DNA from: Thermoplasmata archaeon
GTDB taxonomy: Archaea > Thermoplasmatota > Thermoplasmata > Thermoplasmatales > Thermoplasmataceae
Assembly: GCA_021802205.1 (NCBI GenBank)
Contig: JAKAAT010000006.1
Location: 1-48,357 of the forward strand
Length of the DNA stretch: 48,357 bases
Reading direction: 5' to 3'
Below, piece after piece: positions 18,201 through 26,414 of the stretch; within the stretch, counting starts at the first letter, position 1; each line of letters opens with the position of its first letter. The notes under the pieces are model-generated. The model had not been told where the DNA came from. It made no database searches and was given only the letters and a program-made list of their open reading frames with translations. The position numbers were made by a program, and so were the translations under genes.

Positions 18201-18292
18201 GCATAGAAATAAAAATCTCCAAGACTTCCGATGGAAAAATCTGGGATATTTCAGGAGAAAATGTGGGAATCTCCATAAAGCCGGTCAGTTGA
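15218..18292 (+). CDS. ileS: isoleucyl-tRNA synthetase
   Basis: Class I synthetase of 1024 residues, the usual length for archaeal IleRS. The HIGH-type motif HVGH is at residues 59-62 and KMSKS at 590-594. The CP1 editing domain contains the TTPWTLPSNE block (about residues 229-238) and GTGIVHAAPAFGADD. DQTRGWFYTLH and the WDCHGLPVE motif near residue 90 identify isoleucine specificity over valine. The C-terminal region carries the tRNA anticodon-binding helices and an extra alpha/beta tail. A TATA-like AT-rich stretch lies before ATG 15218. It converges on trmG10 with an 8-base overlap. Confidence 0.98.
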   Translation: MTQNFYQNIDVNRGLIDIENEIRKYWEDNKIIENILHKDRGLKRYTFLEGPPTANGRPHVGHLMTRTVKDTVMRYKYMSGYDIGRRTGGWDCHGLPVELEAEKHFGFNTKKEIENFGIEKFNEYCRNSVFTYIDEWNRIDSEIGYWIDEKDSYVTLRNDYMESEWYALKKLFDDGMLVKDYKIVPYCPRCGTSLSSHEVAQGYKETDDTSVYVKFRVKGTRNRYLLAWTTTPWTLPSNELLVVNKYFEYSLVSSEGNEYYLLSDMVNSLFKDPKIIKRVKGSELDGTEYEQLMPFLKVGKNALKVVTGDFVTAEDGTGIVHAAPAFGADDFDIAKKYRIELVNPVDTEGKFDSSVPWKGKFVMDANPEIIGYLKENKLLFKSQKIKHTYPFCYRCSTKLLYYPLDAWFIRVSTIRDLLKNNNEKVNWFPEYLKYGRFGNFLDDAKDWALSRNRYWGTPLPLWKCTKGHYLAIGSREDLQKYGGNIPDDLHRPFIDNVKLRCPECSEAMTREPYVIDTWFDSGSATYAAMHYPFNKKFDTESIPVDFITEAIDQTRGWFYTLHVIASLLFGRNAYKNVMSMSFILDEHGQKMSKSKGNFVTANDFIAMYGADPARLFFYTGAPWNSKSIDKKLINDTSRKVFGTLSNVYSFFASNANLDGFVFEKLEAPENLLDKWILSRLNSTIENVRKNMDEFDMHIALRNIMDLINDFSNYYLRLSRKRFWEGELDSSKRKAYETLYHTLINIIKMLAPLSPFYTDYLYLKLSGPERSVHSEKYPEPDSYYINSDLEKEFKYAISVMELSRRARQESNIKGRQVVSEVLIYSDINIEQSIIDIISPELNAQTIRFIKSEEKPVKVTIKPVFSKVAPILRGTTNAFTEYLAKNSIYTQLKTTGKIVYEGHEFTSEYLDVHEDPLEIYAYAGDEKTGISVYINRQIDEDLMLAGFAREIIRRIQIMRKDMNLEYSQNIVTEINASGDIGKSIEKFRDLIQNETLSIEIKISKTSDGKIWDISGENVGISIKPVS

Positions 18293-19256
18293 TGCGCTTT
18301 ATTACAACAAACTGCCTTATCAGGGATTTGTGCTGGTATACAGGCACTATATTTTCTACTGTAAAATAATTTTTTGAATATTCTAGGAATTCAACATTAT
18401 TTATTATAATGGAGCACATATGTTCGCTCTTCAAAAGTTCATAAAATTTTTTGAATGATTCTTTGTAAAGTTCGATAATATCATGGTTATCTATTCCCGA
18501 GCTTCTTCCATATGGCATATCTGTAACTATTGCATCCACAGGAAATTCAAGATTAAGTTCAGATATGTCCTTATTATAAACAGTGTAATCCTCGATTTTG
18601 AAATATTTAAAATTGAGCTTTGTCCCCATTACCATGTTAAGGGAGGAATCATTGCCTATTATTTTTCTGCCGAGCATGGCAGCCTCTATAAGTATTCCAC
18701 CAGTACCACAAAACGGATCAAGTACGGTATTTCCCTCTTTAGTGCCTGAAGTATTTACAAGATATCTTGCGTATTTCGGATGAAGTGATACAGGTGAGAA
18801 AAATGGTCTCATTGGAGCCCGCCTCTCCTCGAAGGATTTTTTATTTCTTTCATAAACTACCATGCAGAGGTACCATTTGTCTATCAGTACTGCCCTGATT
18901 CTGAAATCGGGATTTTTAAAAGATACTCTTCCTGTAGCCCCGATATTTTTTCCTACTTCTGATTCCATAATCTCTGATTCTGATTTTCCTGCCCCTATTA
19001 CTCTTACATAAAATGTTCCTGCCGGTATCTTACTTCCTGATAATTTTCTGTAATCAGAATTTTCATCAATAACAATTGAAATAAAATTTATAAAGGCAGA
19101 ACTCTTTAAATTATCCGGAATACCTTCAATAAGTACAAATTTTTGCTGGAATTCAATTATATCAAAGTTATGGTATGTTTCCTGTATATATTTTATTTCT
19201 GTAGCGGTAATTTCAATGTTTTCACCGGATATTTCTAGAACATACTTACTGCTCAT
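18285..19256 (-). CDS. trmG10: tRNA (guanine10-N2)-dimethyltransferase, Trm-G10 type
   Basis: SAM-dependent RNA methyltransferase of 323 residues. The N-terminal part (about residues 1-135) resembles the THUMP/ferredoxin-like RNA-binding region of archaeal Trm-G10/Trm11 proteins. The catalytic part has motif I DPFCGTGG at 180-187 and motif IV DMPYG at 246-250 (D/N-P-P-Y class for exocyclic amino groups). The frame extends to ATG 19274 (MPRKKK), but ATG 19256 (MSSKYVLEISGEN) matches family starts better. The start lies inside the end of rpoL, so the two genes are coupled. The methylated base G10 is inferred from family, not tested. Confidence 0.88.
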   Translation of the reverse strand: MSSKYVLEISGENIEITATEIKYIQETYHNFDIIEFQQKFVLIEGIPDNLKSSAFINFISIVIDENSDYRKLSGSKIPAGTFYVRVIGAGKSESEIMESEVGKNIGATGRVSFKNPDFRIRAVLIDKWYLCMVVYERNKKSFEERRAPMRPFFSPVSLHPKYARYLVNTSGTKEGNTVLDPFCGTGGILIEAAMLGRKIIGNDSSLNMVMGTKLNFKYFKIEDYTVYNKDISELNLEFPVDAIVTDMPYGRSSGIDNHDIIELYKESFKKFYELLKSEHMCSIIINNVEFLEYSKNYFTVENIVPVYQHKSLIRQFVVIKRIN

Positions 19257-19560
19257 TTTTTTCTTTCTTGGCATCTACTTTTTCAAGTTCTTTTTCCAGG
19301 TCTGAGTAAAGTGTTTCATAAACTTTATTCATTCTTTTTATTGTTCTTTTAATTGCGGCCTGTGGTTTCCCGGTACTTACCTTTACATATATCTGGGGAT
19401 TATCTATTTCCGGATGTTTAATATAATAATAGGAATCAACTACCTTATCATCCTTTAATATTTCTTCGGCCAGTGGCCTTAGGAGTGTATTATCATAATT
19501 TATCATTTCCAGTTTGATTGAATCCTTATCCTTTGAAATAATATTAAATTTGGAATCCAT
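19246..19560 (-). CDS. rpoL: DNA-directed RNA polymerase subunit L
   Basis: A 104-residue Rpb11/RpoL homologue. The signature DNTLLRPLAEEIL is near residue 24, followed by V-V-D-S-Y-Y-Y-IKHPEIDNPQIYV, the conserved HP motif of the subunit. RpoL pairs with RpoD in the assembly platform of RNA polymerase. A charged C-terminal tail (KELEKVDAKKEKNEQ) extends slightly beyond the usual length. TATATATTTA (minus strand, about 19581-19590) lies 26 bases before the ATG, so it is leaderless. Its stop codon lies within the start of trmG10. Confidence 0.94.
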   Translation of the reverse strand: MDSKFNIISKDKDSIKLEMINYDNTLLRPLAEEILKDDKVVDSYYYIKHPEIDNPQIYVKVSTGKPQAAIKRTIKRMNKVYETLYSDLEKELEKVDAKKEKNEQ

Positions 19561-19745
19561 ACAGCGTTATTTTAAATTAGTATATATTTATTATTATCAG
19601 AATAGTTTCAGTTTATCTCTGAAAATAAAATCAATACCGATTTATATGCATATGGCTACTGATAAAACATAAAGAAAGATATTTAAATATTAAAGTATTA
19701 TATGGTAAAGAAAGGATATTTAATCCTGATTAAAGGTGAAAGAAA
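19561..19745. promoter_or_regulatory. divergent promoter region, rpoL / EF-1A
   Basis: A minus-strand TATA (19581-19590) is 26 bases from the rpoL ATG. On the plus strand GATATTTAAATATTAA (centre about 19685) predicts a start near 19711 and a leader of about 35 bases with the ribosome binding site AAAGGTGAAA at 19732-19741, five bases before ATG 19746. EF-1A is one of the few genes here with a clear leader and Shine-Dalgarno sequence. Confidence 0.65.
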
Positions 19746-21026
19746 ATGGCAGAATTACCACATCTGAATTTAGTTATAATAGGGCATGTCGATCATGGAA
19801 AATCTACCTTCGTAGGTAGACTATTGTTTGAGCACGGAGAAATTCCACAGCACATAATTGACGAGTACAAGAAGGAATCAGAAGAGAAGGGAAAGGCAAC
19901 ATTCGAATTTGCCTGGGTTATGGACCGGTTCAAGGAAGAGAGAGAAAGAGGAGTTACTATCGATCTTACACACAGAAAATTCGAGACTGACAAGTACTAC
20001 TTTACAATTATCGATGCTCCCGGTCACAGGGACTTTGTTAAAAATATGATAACAGGAACAAGTCAGGCAGATGCTGCAGTTCTCGTAGTCTCAGCCAGAG
20101 AGGGAGAGGGAGTTATGGCCCAGACAAGAGAACACGCTTTCCTTGCAAGAACACTTGGTGTACCCCAGTTAATTGTAGCAATAAACAAAATGGACTCAAC
20201 CCAGCCGGCATTCAGCGAAAAGAGATTCAATGAAGTAAAGGAACAGGTTACAAAACTTCTTGCACCCATAGGATACAAGGATGTACCTATCATACCCATG
20301 AGCGGTTATAAGGGAGACAATATAATGAAGGCAAGTGCGAACCTTTCATGGTGGAAGGGTCCAACAATAATGGAAGCACTTAACAACCTTAAGGTTCCAC
20401 CGAAACCAACAGACAAACCTCTCAGGATACCTGTTGAGGATGTATACTCTATTACCGGAATAGGTACAGTGCCTGTTGGAAGAGTCGAAACCGGAGTCAT
20501 AAAAGTAAATGACAAGGTAACATTCATGCCTGCAAACAAGTCCGGTGAAGTTAAATCAATAGAGGAGCACCACACCACAATGCCCAAGGCAGAGCCAGGT
20601 GACAACATAGGATTCAACGTAAGAGGAATAGCAAAGAACGATCTGAAGAGGGGAGATGTTTGCGGACCAGCTTCTGCACCACCTACCGTTGTAAAATCAT
20701 TTACAGCTCAGATAGTAGTGCTTCAGCATCCCAGTGTTATCGCTGCAGGATACAAACCGGTCTTCCACGTTCATACAGCACAGATAGCTTGCAGATTTGA
20801 TGAAATTCTCAGGACCATAAATCCCAAGGATGGAACAACCCTTAAGGACAAGCCCGATTTCATAAAGGCTGGAGATATAGCAGTAGTGAAAGTTATACCT
20901 GACAAACCCCTTGTTATAGAAAAGGTCTCTGAATTCCCACAGCTGGGAAGATTTGCAATCAGGGATATGGGCATGACCGTCGCAGCCGGTCAGTGCATAG
21001 ACCTTGAAAAGGCAACAGTAGTGTGA
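19746..21026 (+). CDS. tuf: translation elongation factor EF-1 alpha
   Basis: A 426-residue GTPase that delivers aminoacyl-tRNA to the ribosome. G1 GHVDHGKST is at residues 13-21, followed by the switch II G3 motif DAPGH, G4 NKMD, and the C-terminal barrels with [13 protein letters not shown] and [17 protein letters not shown]. It is full length with no irregularity. S10 follows after six bases, a common archaeal pairing. The strong Shine-Dalgarno site and promoter in 19561-19745 suit a highly expressed gene. Confidence 0.98.
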   Translation: MAELPHLNLVIIGHVDHGKSTFVGRLLFEHGEIPQHIIDEYKKESEEKGKATFEFAWVMDRFKEERERGVTIDLTHRKFETDKYYFTIIDAPGHRDFVKNMITGTSQADAAVLVVSAREGEGVMAQTREHAFLARTLGVPQLIVAINKMDSTQPAFSEKRFNEVKEQVTKLLAPIGYKDVPIIPMSGYKGDNIMKASANLSWWKGPTIMEALNNLKVPPKPTDKPLRIPVEDVYSITGIGTVPVGRVETGVIKVNDKVTFMPANKSGEVKSIEEHHTTMPKAEPGDNIGFNVRGIAKNDLKRGDVCGPASAPPTVVKSFTAQIVVLQHPSVIAAGYKPVFHVHTAQIACRFDEILRTINPKDGTTLKDKPDFIKAGDIAVVKVIPDKPLVIEKVSEFPQLGRFAIRDMGMTVAAGQCIDLEKATVV

Positions 21027-21032
21027 TGATAT

Positions 21033-21344
21033 ATGGCATATAAAGCAAGAATTTCACTGAGTGGCACTGAAAACAAAATAGTTGACGTTGTTTGCGATGA
21101 AATCAAATCAATAGCAAAGAGGACAGGGGTTGAAATACATGGACCTGTTCCACTGCCTACAAAAAAACTCAAAGTTCCTGTGAGAAAGAGCCCTGATGGC
21201 GAAGGCTCTCCAACATGGGATCGCTGGGAAATGAGAGTACATAAACGCCTGATGGACGTGGATGCTGACGAAAGAACATTGAGGCAATTGATGAGGATAT
21301 CCATACCTGATGGTGTAAGAATAGAAATACAGATAAAAAGTTAA
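21033..21344 (+). CDS. rps10: ribosomal protein S10 (uS10)
   Basis: A 103-residue small-subunit protein. It has the archaeal S10 blocks [50 protein letters not shown] split over residues 34-65, and the C-terminal [18 protein letters not shown]. It follows EF-1A by six bases and is surely cotranscribed. S10 helps form the small-subunit head near the tRNA exit site and is paired with EF-1A in many archaea. Confidence 0.97.
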   Translation: MAYKARISLSGTENKIVDVVCDEIKSIAKRTGVEIHGPVPLPTKKLKVPVRKSPDGEGSPTWDRWEMRVHKRLMDVDADERTLRQLMRISIPDGVRIEIQIKS

Positions 21345-21428
21345 ATTATTTTAGCTTTTAAATAAATTTTAACAATAATTAAATAATGATTTTTAATACA
21401 GGATTATAGAATTTAAACGGTGTTATTA

Positions 21429-23627
21429 ATGGGGCGAAAAGAAGAGAATGTTGCAAAGGCAATGAAATTAGTTGAACATCCAGAGTTAATAAGGAATATT
21501 GATATAGCGGCTCACATAGACCATGGGAAAACCACACTAAGTGATAATCTTATTGCCGGTGCCGGAATGATGAGCGAGGAGCTCGCAGGAAAACAATTGC
21601 TTCTGGATTATGATGAACAGGAACAGGCAAGGGGAATAACAATAAATGCTGCAAATGCGTCCATGGTTCATGAAGTTGAAGGAAAAGAGTACCTTATTAA
21701 CCTTATAGATACTCCGGGGCATGTTGATTTCGGGGGAGATGTTACCAGGGCCATGAGGGCTGTTGATGGTACAGTTATTGTTGTCGATTCCGTTGAGGGT
21801 GTAATGCCCCAGACAGAAACTGTGGTAAGGCAGGCCTTAAGGGAGAGAGTTAAACCAGTCCTGTTCATTAACAAGGTAGATAGATTGATTAACGAATTAA
21901 AACTCAATGGCGATGAAATGCAAAAACGTTTCATAAAAGTCATTACCGATGTAAACAAATTAATAACAAAATATGCTCCAAAGGAATTTGCAAATGACTG
22001 GCTCGTCAATGTAAAAAACGGCACAGTTGCCTTCGGATCTGCATACCATAACTGGGCACTTTCTGTTCCTGCCATGGGCTTATTCAAAGTCACCTTCAAA
22101 GATATAGTGGATTTAGTCTCAGCAGGTAAGCAAAAAGAGCTTGCCAAAAAGGCACCACTTCATAAGGTAGTTCTAGATATGGTAATAAAAAATCTTCCAA
22201 ATCCAGCAGTTGCACAGAAATACAGAATTCCTCAGATATGGCATGGCGATCTTAACAGCGAGATCGGGAAGGCCATGGAAATGTGCGACGACAATGGTCC
22301 AGTTACCATGATGATAACCAAAATTCTTATAGATCCACATGCAGGAGAAATAGCTGTTGGACGAGTTTTCTCTGGAATAATCAGAAAGGGAAGTGAATTA
22401 TACGTTACAGGGGCGGGCAAATCCAAGGTTCAGTTATTATCAATGATGGTGGGCCCTGATAGGATATCAATTGATGAAATAGCCGCAGGTAATATTGCTG
22501 CTGTTGTTGGACTCAAGGGCGCAATCGCCGGTTCAACAGTATCATCAAGTCAGGAAATGGAGGATTTTGAACCCATGTCTCATTATTCAGATCCAGTGGT
22601 TACACTCGCCATCGAGGCAAAGCATACTGCCGATCTTCCCAAGCTTATAGATGTTTTGAGATCCGTTTCCAAGGCAGATCCTTCAATACAGGTTGATATT
22701 AATCAGGAAACGGGAGAACATCTTATATCTGGTATGGGAGAGTTACATCTGGAAATTACAATGTACAGGATAAAAAATGATTACCATGTTGAGGTTGTAA
22801 CCTCAGCACCACTGGTTGTATACCGTGAAACCGTTGATAAAACCGGAGGCCCATTCGAGGGTAAATCTCCCAATAAGCATAATAGATTCTATTTCAAGGT
22901 AGAACCACTTCCAGAAGGCGTTGTGCTGGCTATTCTTGATGGTAAAATACCAGACGGGTCAAAAATAAAGGATAAAAAGGCGGTTGCAGCAATACTCGAA
23001 GAAGCAGGCCTCGATCATAACGAGGCAAGAAGTCTGGTGTCGGTGCACGGAATCAATGTAATGTTAGATATGACAAAGGGAATACAGTATCTGGATGAAA
23101 CCATGGAGCTGCTCATAGAATCATTCAATGAATCTCTGGACAAAGGGCCACTGGCAAATGAAAAAGTATACGGAGTGAAGGTAAGTTTAATGGATGCCAA
23201 ACTTCACGAGGATAGCATTCACAGGGGTCCGGCACAGGTTATACCTGCTGGCAGGAACTCAATATACGGTGCAATGTGCCAGGCAGGGAGGGTTCTCATG
23301 GAGCCCATGCAGAAGGTTTACATAAGTGTTCCACAGGAACTAATGGGGCCAGTCACCAGTGAGCTCCAGCAGAGGCGTGGTGTTGTTGAGGATATGCAGC
23401 AGAACGGTGATGAAATTACCGTTATAGCAAATGCACCTGTATCCGGTATGATCGGCTTTGCATCCGCAATAAGAAGCGCCACAGGTGGAAAGGCCATATG
23501 GAGTTCTGAGAATTCTGGATACCAGCGTGTACCTTACGAACTTCAGGCCGGCATAGTTGCAAAAATAAGGGAAAGGAAAGGACTCAAGCCGGAGCCTTAC
23601 GACGAGACCTACTACTCCTCTCTTTAA
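21429..23627 (+). CDS. fusA: translation elongation factor EF-2
   Basis: A 732-residue translocase GTPase. G1 AHIDHGKTT is about residues 27-35, DTPGHVDFGGDV the switch II, NKVDRL the G4 motif, and the C-terminal domain IV has IHRGPAQVIPAGRNS with His598, the expected diphthamide site. The frame extends upstream to GTG 21420, but ATG 21429 (MGRKEENV) is the standard start. Dph2 of the diphthamide pathway lies at 36119-37123 in the same window. It follows S10 after 84 bases and probably has its own promoter (TTATAGAATTTA near 21403-21414). Confidence 0.97.
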   Translation: MGRKEENVAKAMKLVEHPELIRNIDIAAHIDHGKTTLSDNLIAGAGMMSEELAGKQLLLDYDEQEQARGITINAANASMVHEVEGKEYLINLIDTPGHVDFGGDVTRAMRAVDGTVIVVDSVEGVMPQTETVVRQALRERVKPVLFINKVDRLINELKLNGDEMQKRFIKVITDVNKLITKYAPKEFANDWLVNVKNGTVAFGSAYHNWALSVPAMGLFKVTFKDIVDLVSAGKQKELAKKAPLHKVVLDMVIKNLPNPAVAQKYRIPQIWHGDLNSEIGKAMEMCDDNGPVTMMITKILIDPHAGEIAVGRVFSGIIRKGSELYVTGAGKSKVQLLSMMVGPDRISIDEIAAGNIAAVVGLKGAIAGSTVSSSQEMEDFEPMSHYSDPVVTLAIEAKHTADLPKLIDVLRSVSKADPSIQVDINQETGEHLISGMGELHLEITMYRIKNDYHVEVVTSAPLVVYRETVDKTGGPFEGKSPNKHNRFYFKVEPLPEGVVLAILDGKIPDGSKIKDKKAVAAILEEAGLDHNEARSLVSVHGINVMLDMTKGIQYLDETMELLIESFNESLDKGPLANEKVYGVKVSLMDAKLHEDSIHRGPAQVIPAGRNSIYGAMCQAGRVLMEPMQKVYISVPQELMGPVTSELQQRRGVVEDMQQNGDEITVIANAPVSGMIGFASAIRSATGGKAIWSSENSGYQRVPYELQAGIVAKIRERKGLKPEPYDETYYSSL

Positions 23628-23676
23628 CCAAATTTATTTTGCATAATATTTTATTTTTTAATGTATTACATTTTTT

Positions 23677-24693
23677 ATGAAATCTGTATGTCTAAACGGG
23701 CATCCCAGAATTAAATATGAATTAAGATGCACCATTTGTAAGGAACCTTTTGAATTAATTCCGGATAAAAAGTTCACGGATAATCTGGAACTTAATTTTG
23801 ATTATATTACCAAAAAAGTAACTCTCGGAGAAGTTTTTACCCCCATAGAGGATCTGAACAGCAGTTTAGCACTCAAACTGGATTATTTTTCTCCCACCTA
23901 TTCATATAAGGATAGAGGTACTAAAAACCTTATATCATATATAAAAACCAATGAAAAGGAATTCCATGTAACTTCCATTAACGAGGATTCATCGGGCAAT
24001 GCAGGCGCTTCTGTGGCAGCATATGGAGCACGCGCAGGCTATAATGTAAATATATATGTTCCAGCAAATGCAAATGAAAATAAGTTAAAGCAGATAAGCA
24101 GTTACGGTGCCAATATTATAAAGGTTGATGGAACAAGAGATAACGTACAGGAAACTGCCGAAAAATCTCCAGGATTTTATGCTTCACACATACTCAATCC
24201 AGAATTCCGTGATGGAATCAGAACACTTGCATATGAAATATTTCTCCAGTCATCAACGATGCCGGACAATATATTCGTGCCGGTTTCAGCAGGAACTCTG
24301 TTATCCGGACTTTATAGTGGTTTATCCCATCTTTACAGTTCCGGTGAGATTGACAGAATTCCTAAAATTATCGGGGTGCAACCGGAAAATATTTCACCAC
24401 TATGCTCCAGGGTAAATGAATTAAAGTATAACCCTGATAACAATCTCTCATCGATTGCCGATGCACTTGTTGCTAAACGTCCTTTACTGATGAAGTTAAT
24501 GATGAGAATAATGAGAGATGGAAACAGCTGTGTATCAGTATCAGAAAATGAAATCATCGAGGCCAGAAAAGATCTGGCTCTTAAAGGTTTTTACGTAGAA
24601 TACAGCTCTGCCACGGTTTATGCCGCATATAAGAAAGCCCATTATACTGGAAGGTCTATACTGGTACTTACAGGAAACGGGTTAAAAAATTAA
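23677..24693 (+). CDS. thrC: threonine synthase (PLP-dependent)
   Basis: A 338-residue pyridoxal-phosphate enzyme that converts O-phosphohomoserine to threonine. The PLP lysine is Lys78 in SYKDRGT. The phosphate-binding loop DSSGNAGASVAAYGARAG and the later NIFVPVSAGTLLSGL block are typical. The N-terminus has Cys5, His9, Cys18 and Cys21, a zinc-ribbon-like cap seen in some archaeal threonine synthases. It converges on the OsmC gene with a 4-base overlap. A TATA-like TTTTATTTTTTA (23649-23660) lies about 25 bases before the ATG and may also end EF-2 transcription. Confidence 0.88.
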   Translation: MKSVCLNGHPRIKYELRCTICKEPFELIPDKKFTDNLELNFDYITKKVTLGEVFTPIEDLNSSLALKLDYFSPTYSYKDRGTKNLISYIKTNEKEFHVTSINEDSSGNAGASVAAYGARAGYNVNIYVPANANENKLKQISSYGANIIKVDGTRDNVQETAEKSPGFYASHILNPEFRDGIRTLAYEIFLQSSTMPDNIFVPVSAGTLLSGLYSGLSHLYSSGEIDRIPKIIGVQPENISPLCSRVNELKYNPDNNLSSIADALVAKRPLLMKLMMRIMRDGNSCVSVSENEIIEARKDLALKGFYVEYSSATVYAAYKKAHYTGRSILVLTGNGLKN

Positions 24694-25106
24694 CGGTAAT
24701 CCTTGCCGTTTATGGTATAATAATAGGACACCGGTATTCCCGCATTCTTTACAGTAAGGGACACTGAACAGTACTTTTCCAGCGAAAGGTTTATGGCTTT
24801 TTTCACAGAATCAGGATCCACATTTCCCTGGAAGATGTAATGTATTTCCCCATATTTTAACATCTTCGGGTCAGTATCTCTTTTTTCTGCACTAACTTCA
24901 CATCTATAATTTTCCACATCCTTCCTCATCTTTTTGAGTATATTCAATACATCATCGCTGCTACATGCGCCCATGGCAAGCATTAAAAGTTCTGTTGGTG
25001 AATGGTATTCATCGTTTCCAACGACAGAATTTTTTATTTTCACGTCATATTTGCCATCGTCTGAAATAAATCCTATATCCTTATCAAACTTAAATGACAC
25101 TTTCAT
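24690..25106 (-). CDS. OsmC-family peroxidase / redox protein
   Basis: A 138-residue OsmC-like protein. The first conserved cysteine is Cys48 in LAMGACSSDD, the second Cys113 in KYCSVSLTVK; together they form the thiol pair used to reduce organic hydroperoxides. SPTELLMLAMGAC is the family signature. The start at ATG 25106 has TATA-like ATTTTATATAG (minus strand, about 25125-25136) about 25 bases upstream, so it is leaderless and separate from the regulator gene 39 bases away. Expected substrates are small organic peroxides. Confidence 0.92.
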   Translation of the reverse strand: MKVSFKFDKDIGFISDDGKYDVKIKNSVVGNDEYHSPTELLMLAMGACSSDDVLNILKKMRKDVENYRCEVSAEKRDTDPKMLKYGEIHYIFQGNVDPDSVKKAINLSLEKYCSVSLTVKNAGIPVSYYYTINGKDYR

Positions 25107-25145
25107 ATTATGTAGTATGTAATATCTATATAAAATGTTTAAGAA

Positions 25146-25727
25146 TTACAATGAGATGAACTTCCCTATAATACTTTCTACCATTTCCTCGGGGAGACCG
25201 GTTTCATTGGCCACCTCTGAGAAATCGAGTTTTTCAAGGTACTCATAAATTACCTTTCTGTAAAACCCGTCGTATTCTGAAGCCTTTTCACGTAGTTTTT
25301 CAATTATTAAGTCCTTCTTTCCCACCAGTTCGCTTCTCTTTCTATCTATGCTTTCTATTTCATCATTTATTGATTTAAGTGTACCAATCAGACTCAGTGA
25401 AGTTCCATTAATATCCTCTTCAGGATAGTTTATTTCACTTTTCTTTATTCCCATAAAATTTCTGGAATAGTCTATTGTTATCGTTGAAAACCCCATTGAT
25501 TTATACACTTTCCTAGGGGGACCAATTGTGGATGGTATGCTTCCACTGGTTGATATAAATCCAAGTTTTTCAAGAATATCAAGCTGTTTGTTTATAGCCT
25601 GCTGTGAAACCCCTATCATCTTGCTTAATTCAAGGGCATACGAATCATAATTTGCCAGTGTTTTTAACATCTCTCTTCTGGTATTATTCTCCAGCGCCAT
25701 TAAAATATTCCATAATTCATCATCCAT
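25146..25727 (-). CDS. HTH transcriptional regulator, ArsR/winged-helix type
   Basis: A 193-residue DNA-binding protein. The N-terminal winged helix (residues 1-80) includes NTRREMLKTLANYDSYALELSKMIGVSQQAINKQLDILEKLGFI, an ArsR/Phr-like arrangement. A coiled-coil helical middle (about residues 115-150) suggests a dimer, and the C-terminus forms a short helical hairpin. It is the second gene of an operon after hsp20, separated by 30 bases. Phr of Pyrococcus represses hsp20, so this protein is a good candidate for autoregulated heat-shock repressor acting on the palindrome at 26311-26333. That role is inferred. Confidence 0.78.
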   Translation of the reverse strand: MDDELWNILMALENNTRREMLKTLANYDSYALELSKMIGVSQQAINKQLDILEKLGFISTSGSIPSTIGPPRKVYKSMGFSTITIDYSRNFMGIKKSEINYPEEDINGTSLSLIGTLKSINDEIESIDRKRSELVGKKDLIIEKLREKASEYDGFYRKVIYEYLEKLDFSEVANETGLPEEMVESIIGKFISL

Positions 25728-25757
25728 AAAAACACCAGAAAAAATAAAAATAGATTT

Positions 25758-26294
25758 TTAATCTATCTTAACTGCCTTTCCACTACCTTTGCCGTTCAAT
25801 TTTTTAATGGTTATATCAAGGACGCCGTTAGTAAATTTTGCTATTACACTATCAATGTTCACTCCAGTGTTAAATTCTATGTTTTTATAGTATTTCCTGG
25901 GTCCTTTATCGACCTTTAGTTCTATATTGTTTTCATTTACAACCAAGTCTATATCCTTTTTGTCCACTCCGGGTAATTCATATGTTATGTAAACGTTTTC
26001 CTTGTCTTCATTAAGGTCTGTAAGTGGCTCTCTGTAACCTTCCTGTGTTTCGTTTTTCTGACCTATAGCATTCCTCGGTACGTTTCCGAATTCTTGGAAA
26101 ACCGGCTTTCCGTCAGGCCCAACCTTATAACTGAATCCATAGACATAAGGACCCATTATCTTACTATTTGTATCATCCTTCATTATGGATTCCCAGAATC
26201 TGGCAATTTCCTTGTTAATTTTTCTCATATCAAGCCCAAACTCGTCATACATGTCGTTAAATATATCATCCCAATCATCATCTCTTCTTCCATT
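25758..26294 (-). CDS. hsp20: small heat shock protein, Hsp20/alpha-crystallin
   Basis: A 178-residue Hsp20 chaperone. The alpha-crystallin domain spans about residues 85-178 (VYITYELPGVDKKDIDLVVNENN ... NTGVNIDSVIAKFTNGVLDITI), and ends with a C-terminal KLNGKGSG tail where the usual IXI motif is only weak. The N-terminal 60 residues are acidic and aromatic. The frame extends to 26318 but ATG 26294 is chosen because AAGGTGAT sits five bases upstream. The leader carries the palindromic operator at 26311-26333. It protects unfolded proteins against aggregation under heat or acid stress. Confidence 0.93.
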   Translation of the reverse strand, partial: NGRRDDDWDDIFNDMYDEFGLDMRKINKEIARFWESIMKDDTNSKIMGPYVYGFSYKVGPDGKPVFQEFGNVPRNAIGQKNETQEGYREPLTDLNEDKENVYITYELPGVDKKDIDLVVNENNIELKVDKGPRKYYKNIEFNTGVNIDSVIAKFTNGVLDITIKKLNGKGSGKAVKID

Positions 26295-26310
26295 CATTAT
26301 TATCACCTTA

Positions 26311-26333
26311 GTTAACAACCATTAGTTGTTAAC
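26311..26333. promoter_or_regulatory. perfect palindromic operator in the hsp20 leader
   Basis: GTTAACAAC (26311-26319) and GTTGTTAAC (26325-26333) are exact inverted repeats around a five-base spacer CATTA. The site covers the predicted transcription start of hsp20, since the TATA box is at 26350-26360. Binding of a dimeric repressor here would block initiation. The candidate binder is the HTH regulator encoded next in the same operon. Confidence 0.75.
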
Positions 26334-26349
26334 TGTATATTACTAACTC

Positions 26350-26360
26350 ATATATAAATA
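26350..26360 (-). promoter_or_regulatory. hsp20: TATA box of the hsp20-regulator operon
   Basis: On the minus strand this reads TATTTATATA. Transcription is expected about 25 bases downstream, near 26331, which puts the start at the edge of the palindrome and gives a leader of about 37 bases with AAGGTGAT before ATG 26294. Confidence 0.6.
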
Positions 26361-26382
26361 TTTATTTTATCTAAAAGAAATA

Positions 26383-26398
26383 TATAACTATAGTTATA
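26383..26398. repeat. second perfect palindrome upstream of the hsp20 promoter
   Basis: TATAACTA followed directly by TAGTTATA is an exact 16-base palindrome. It sits about 25 bases upstream of the TATA box and 16 bases beyond the dCMP deaminase stop. It could be a second regulator site or a terminator stem, but AT-rich palindromes also occur by chance. Confidence 0.4.
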
Positions 26399-26414
26399 AA
26401 ATAAACCAAAAAAA

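Noticed and set aside
21668-22147. 159-residue frame on the minus strand inside EF-2
   Set aside because: It lies wholly within the strongly conserved EF-2 gene and its product is Ser/Thr/Leu-rich with no family look; it is an antisense shadow.
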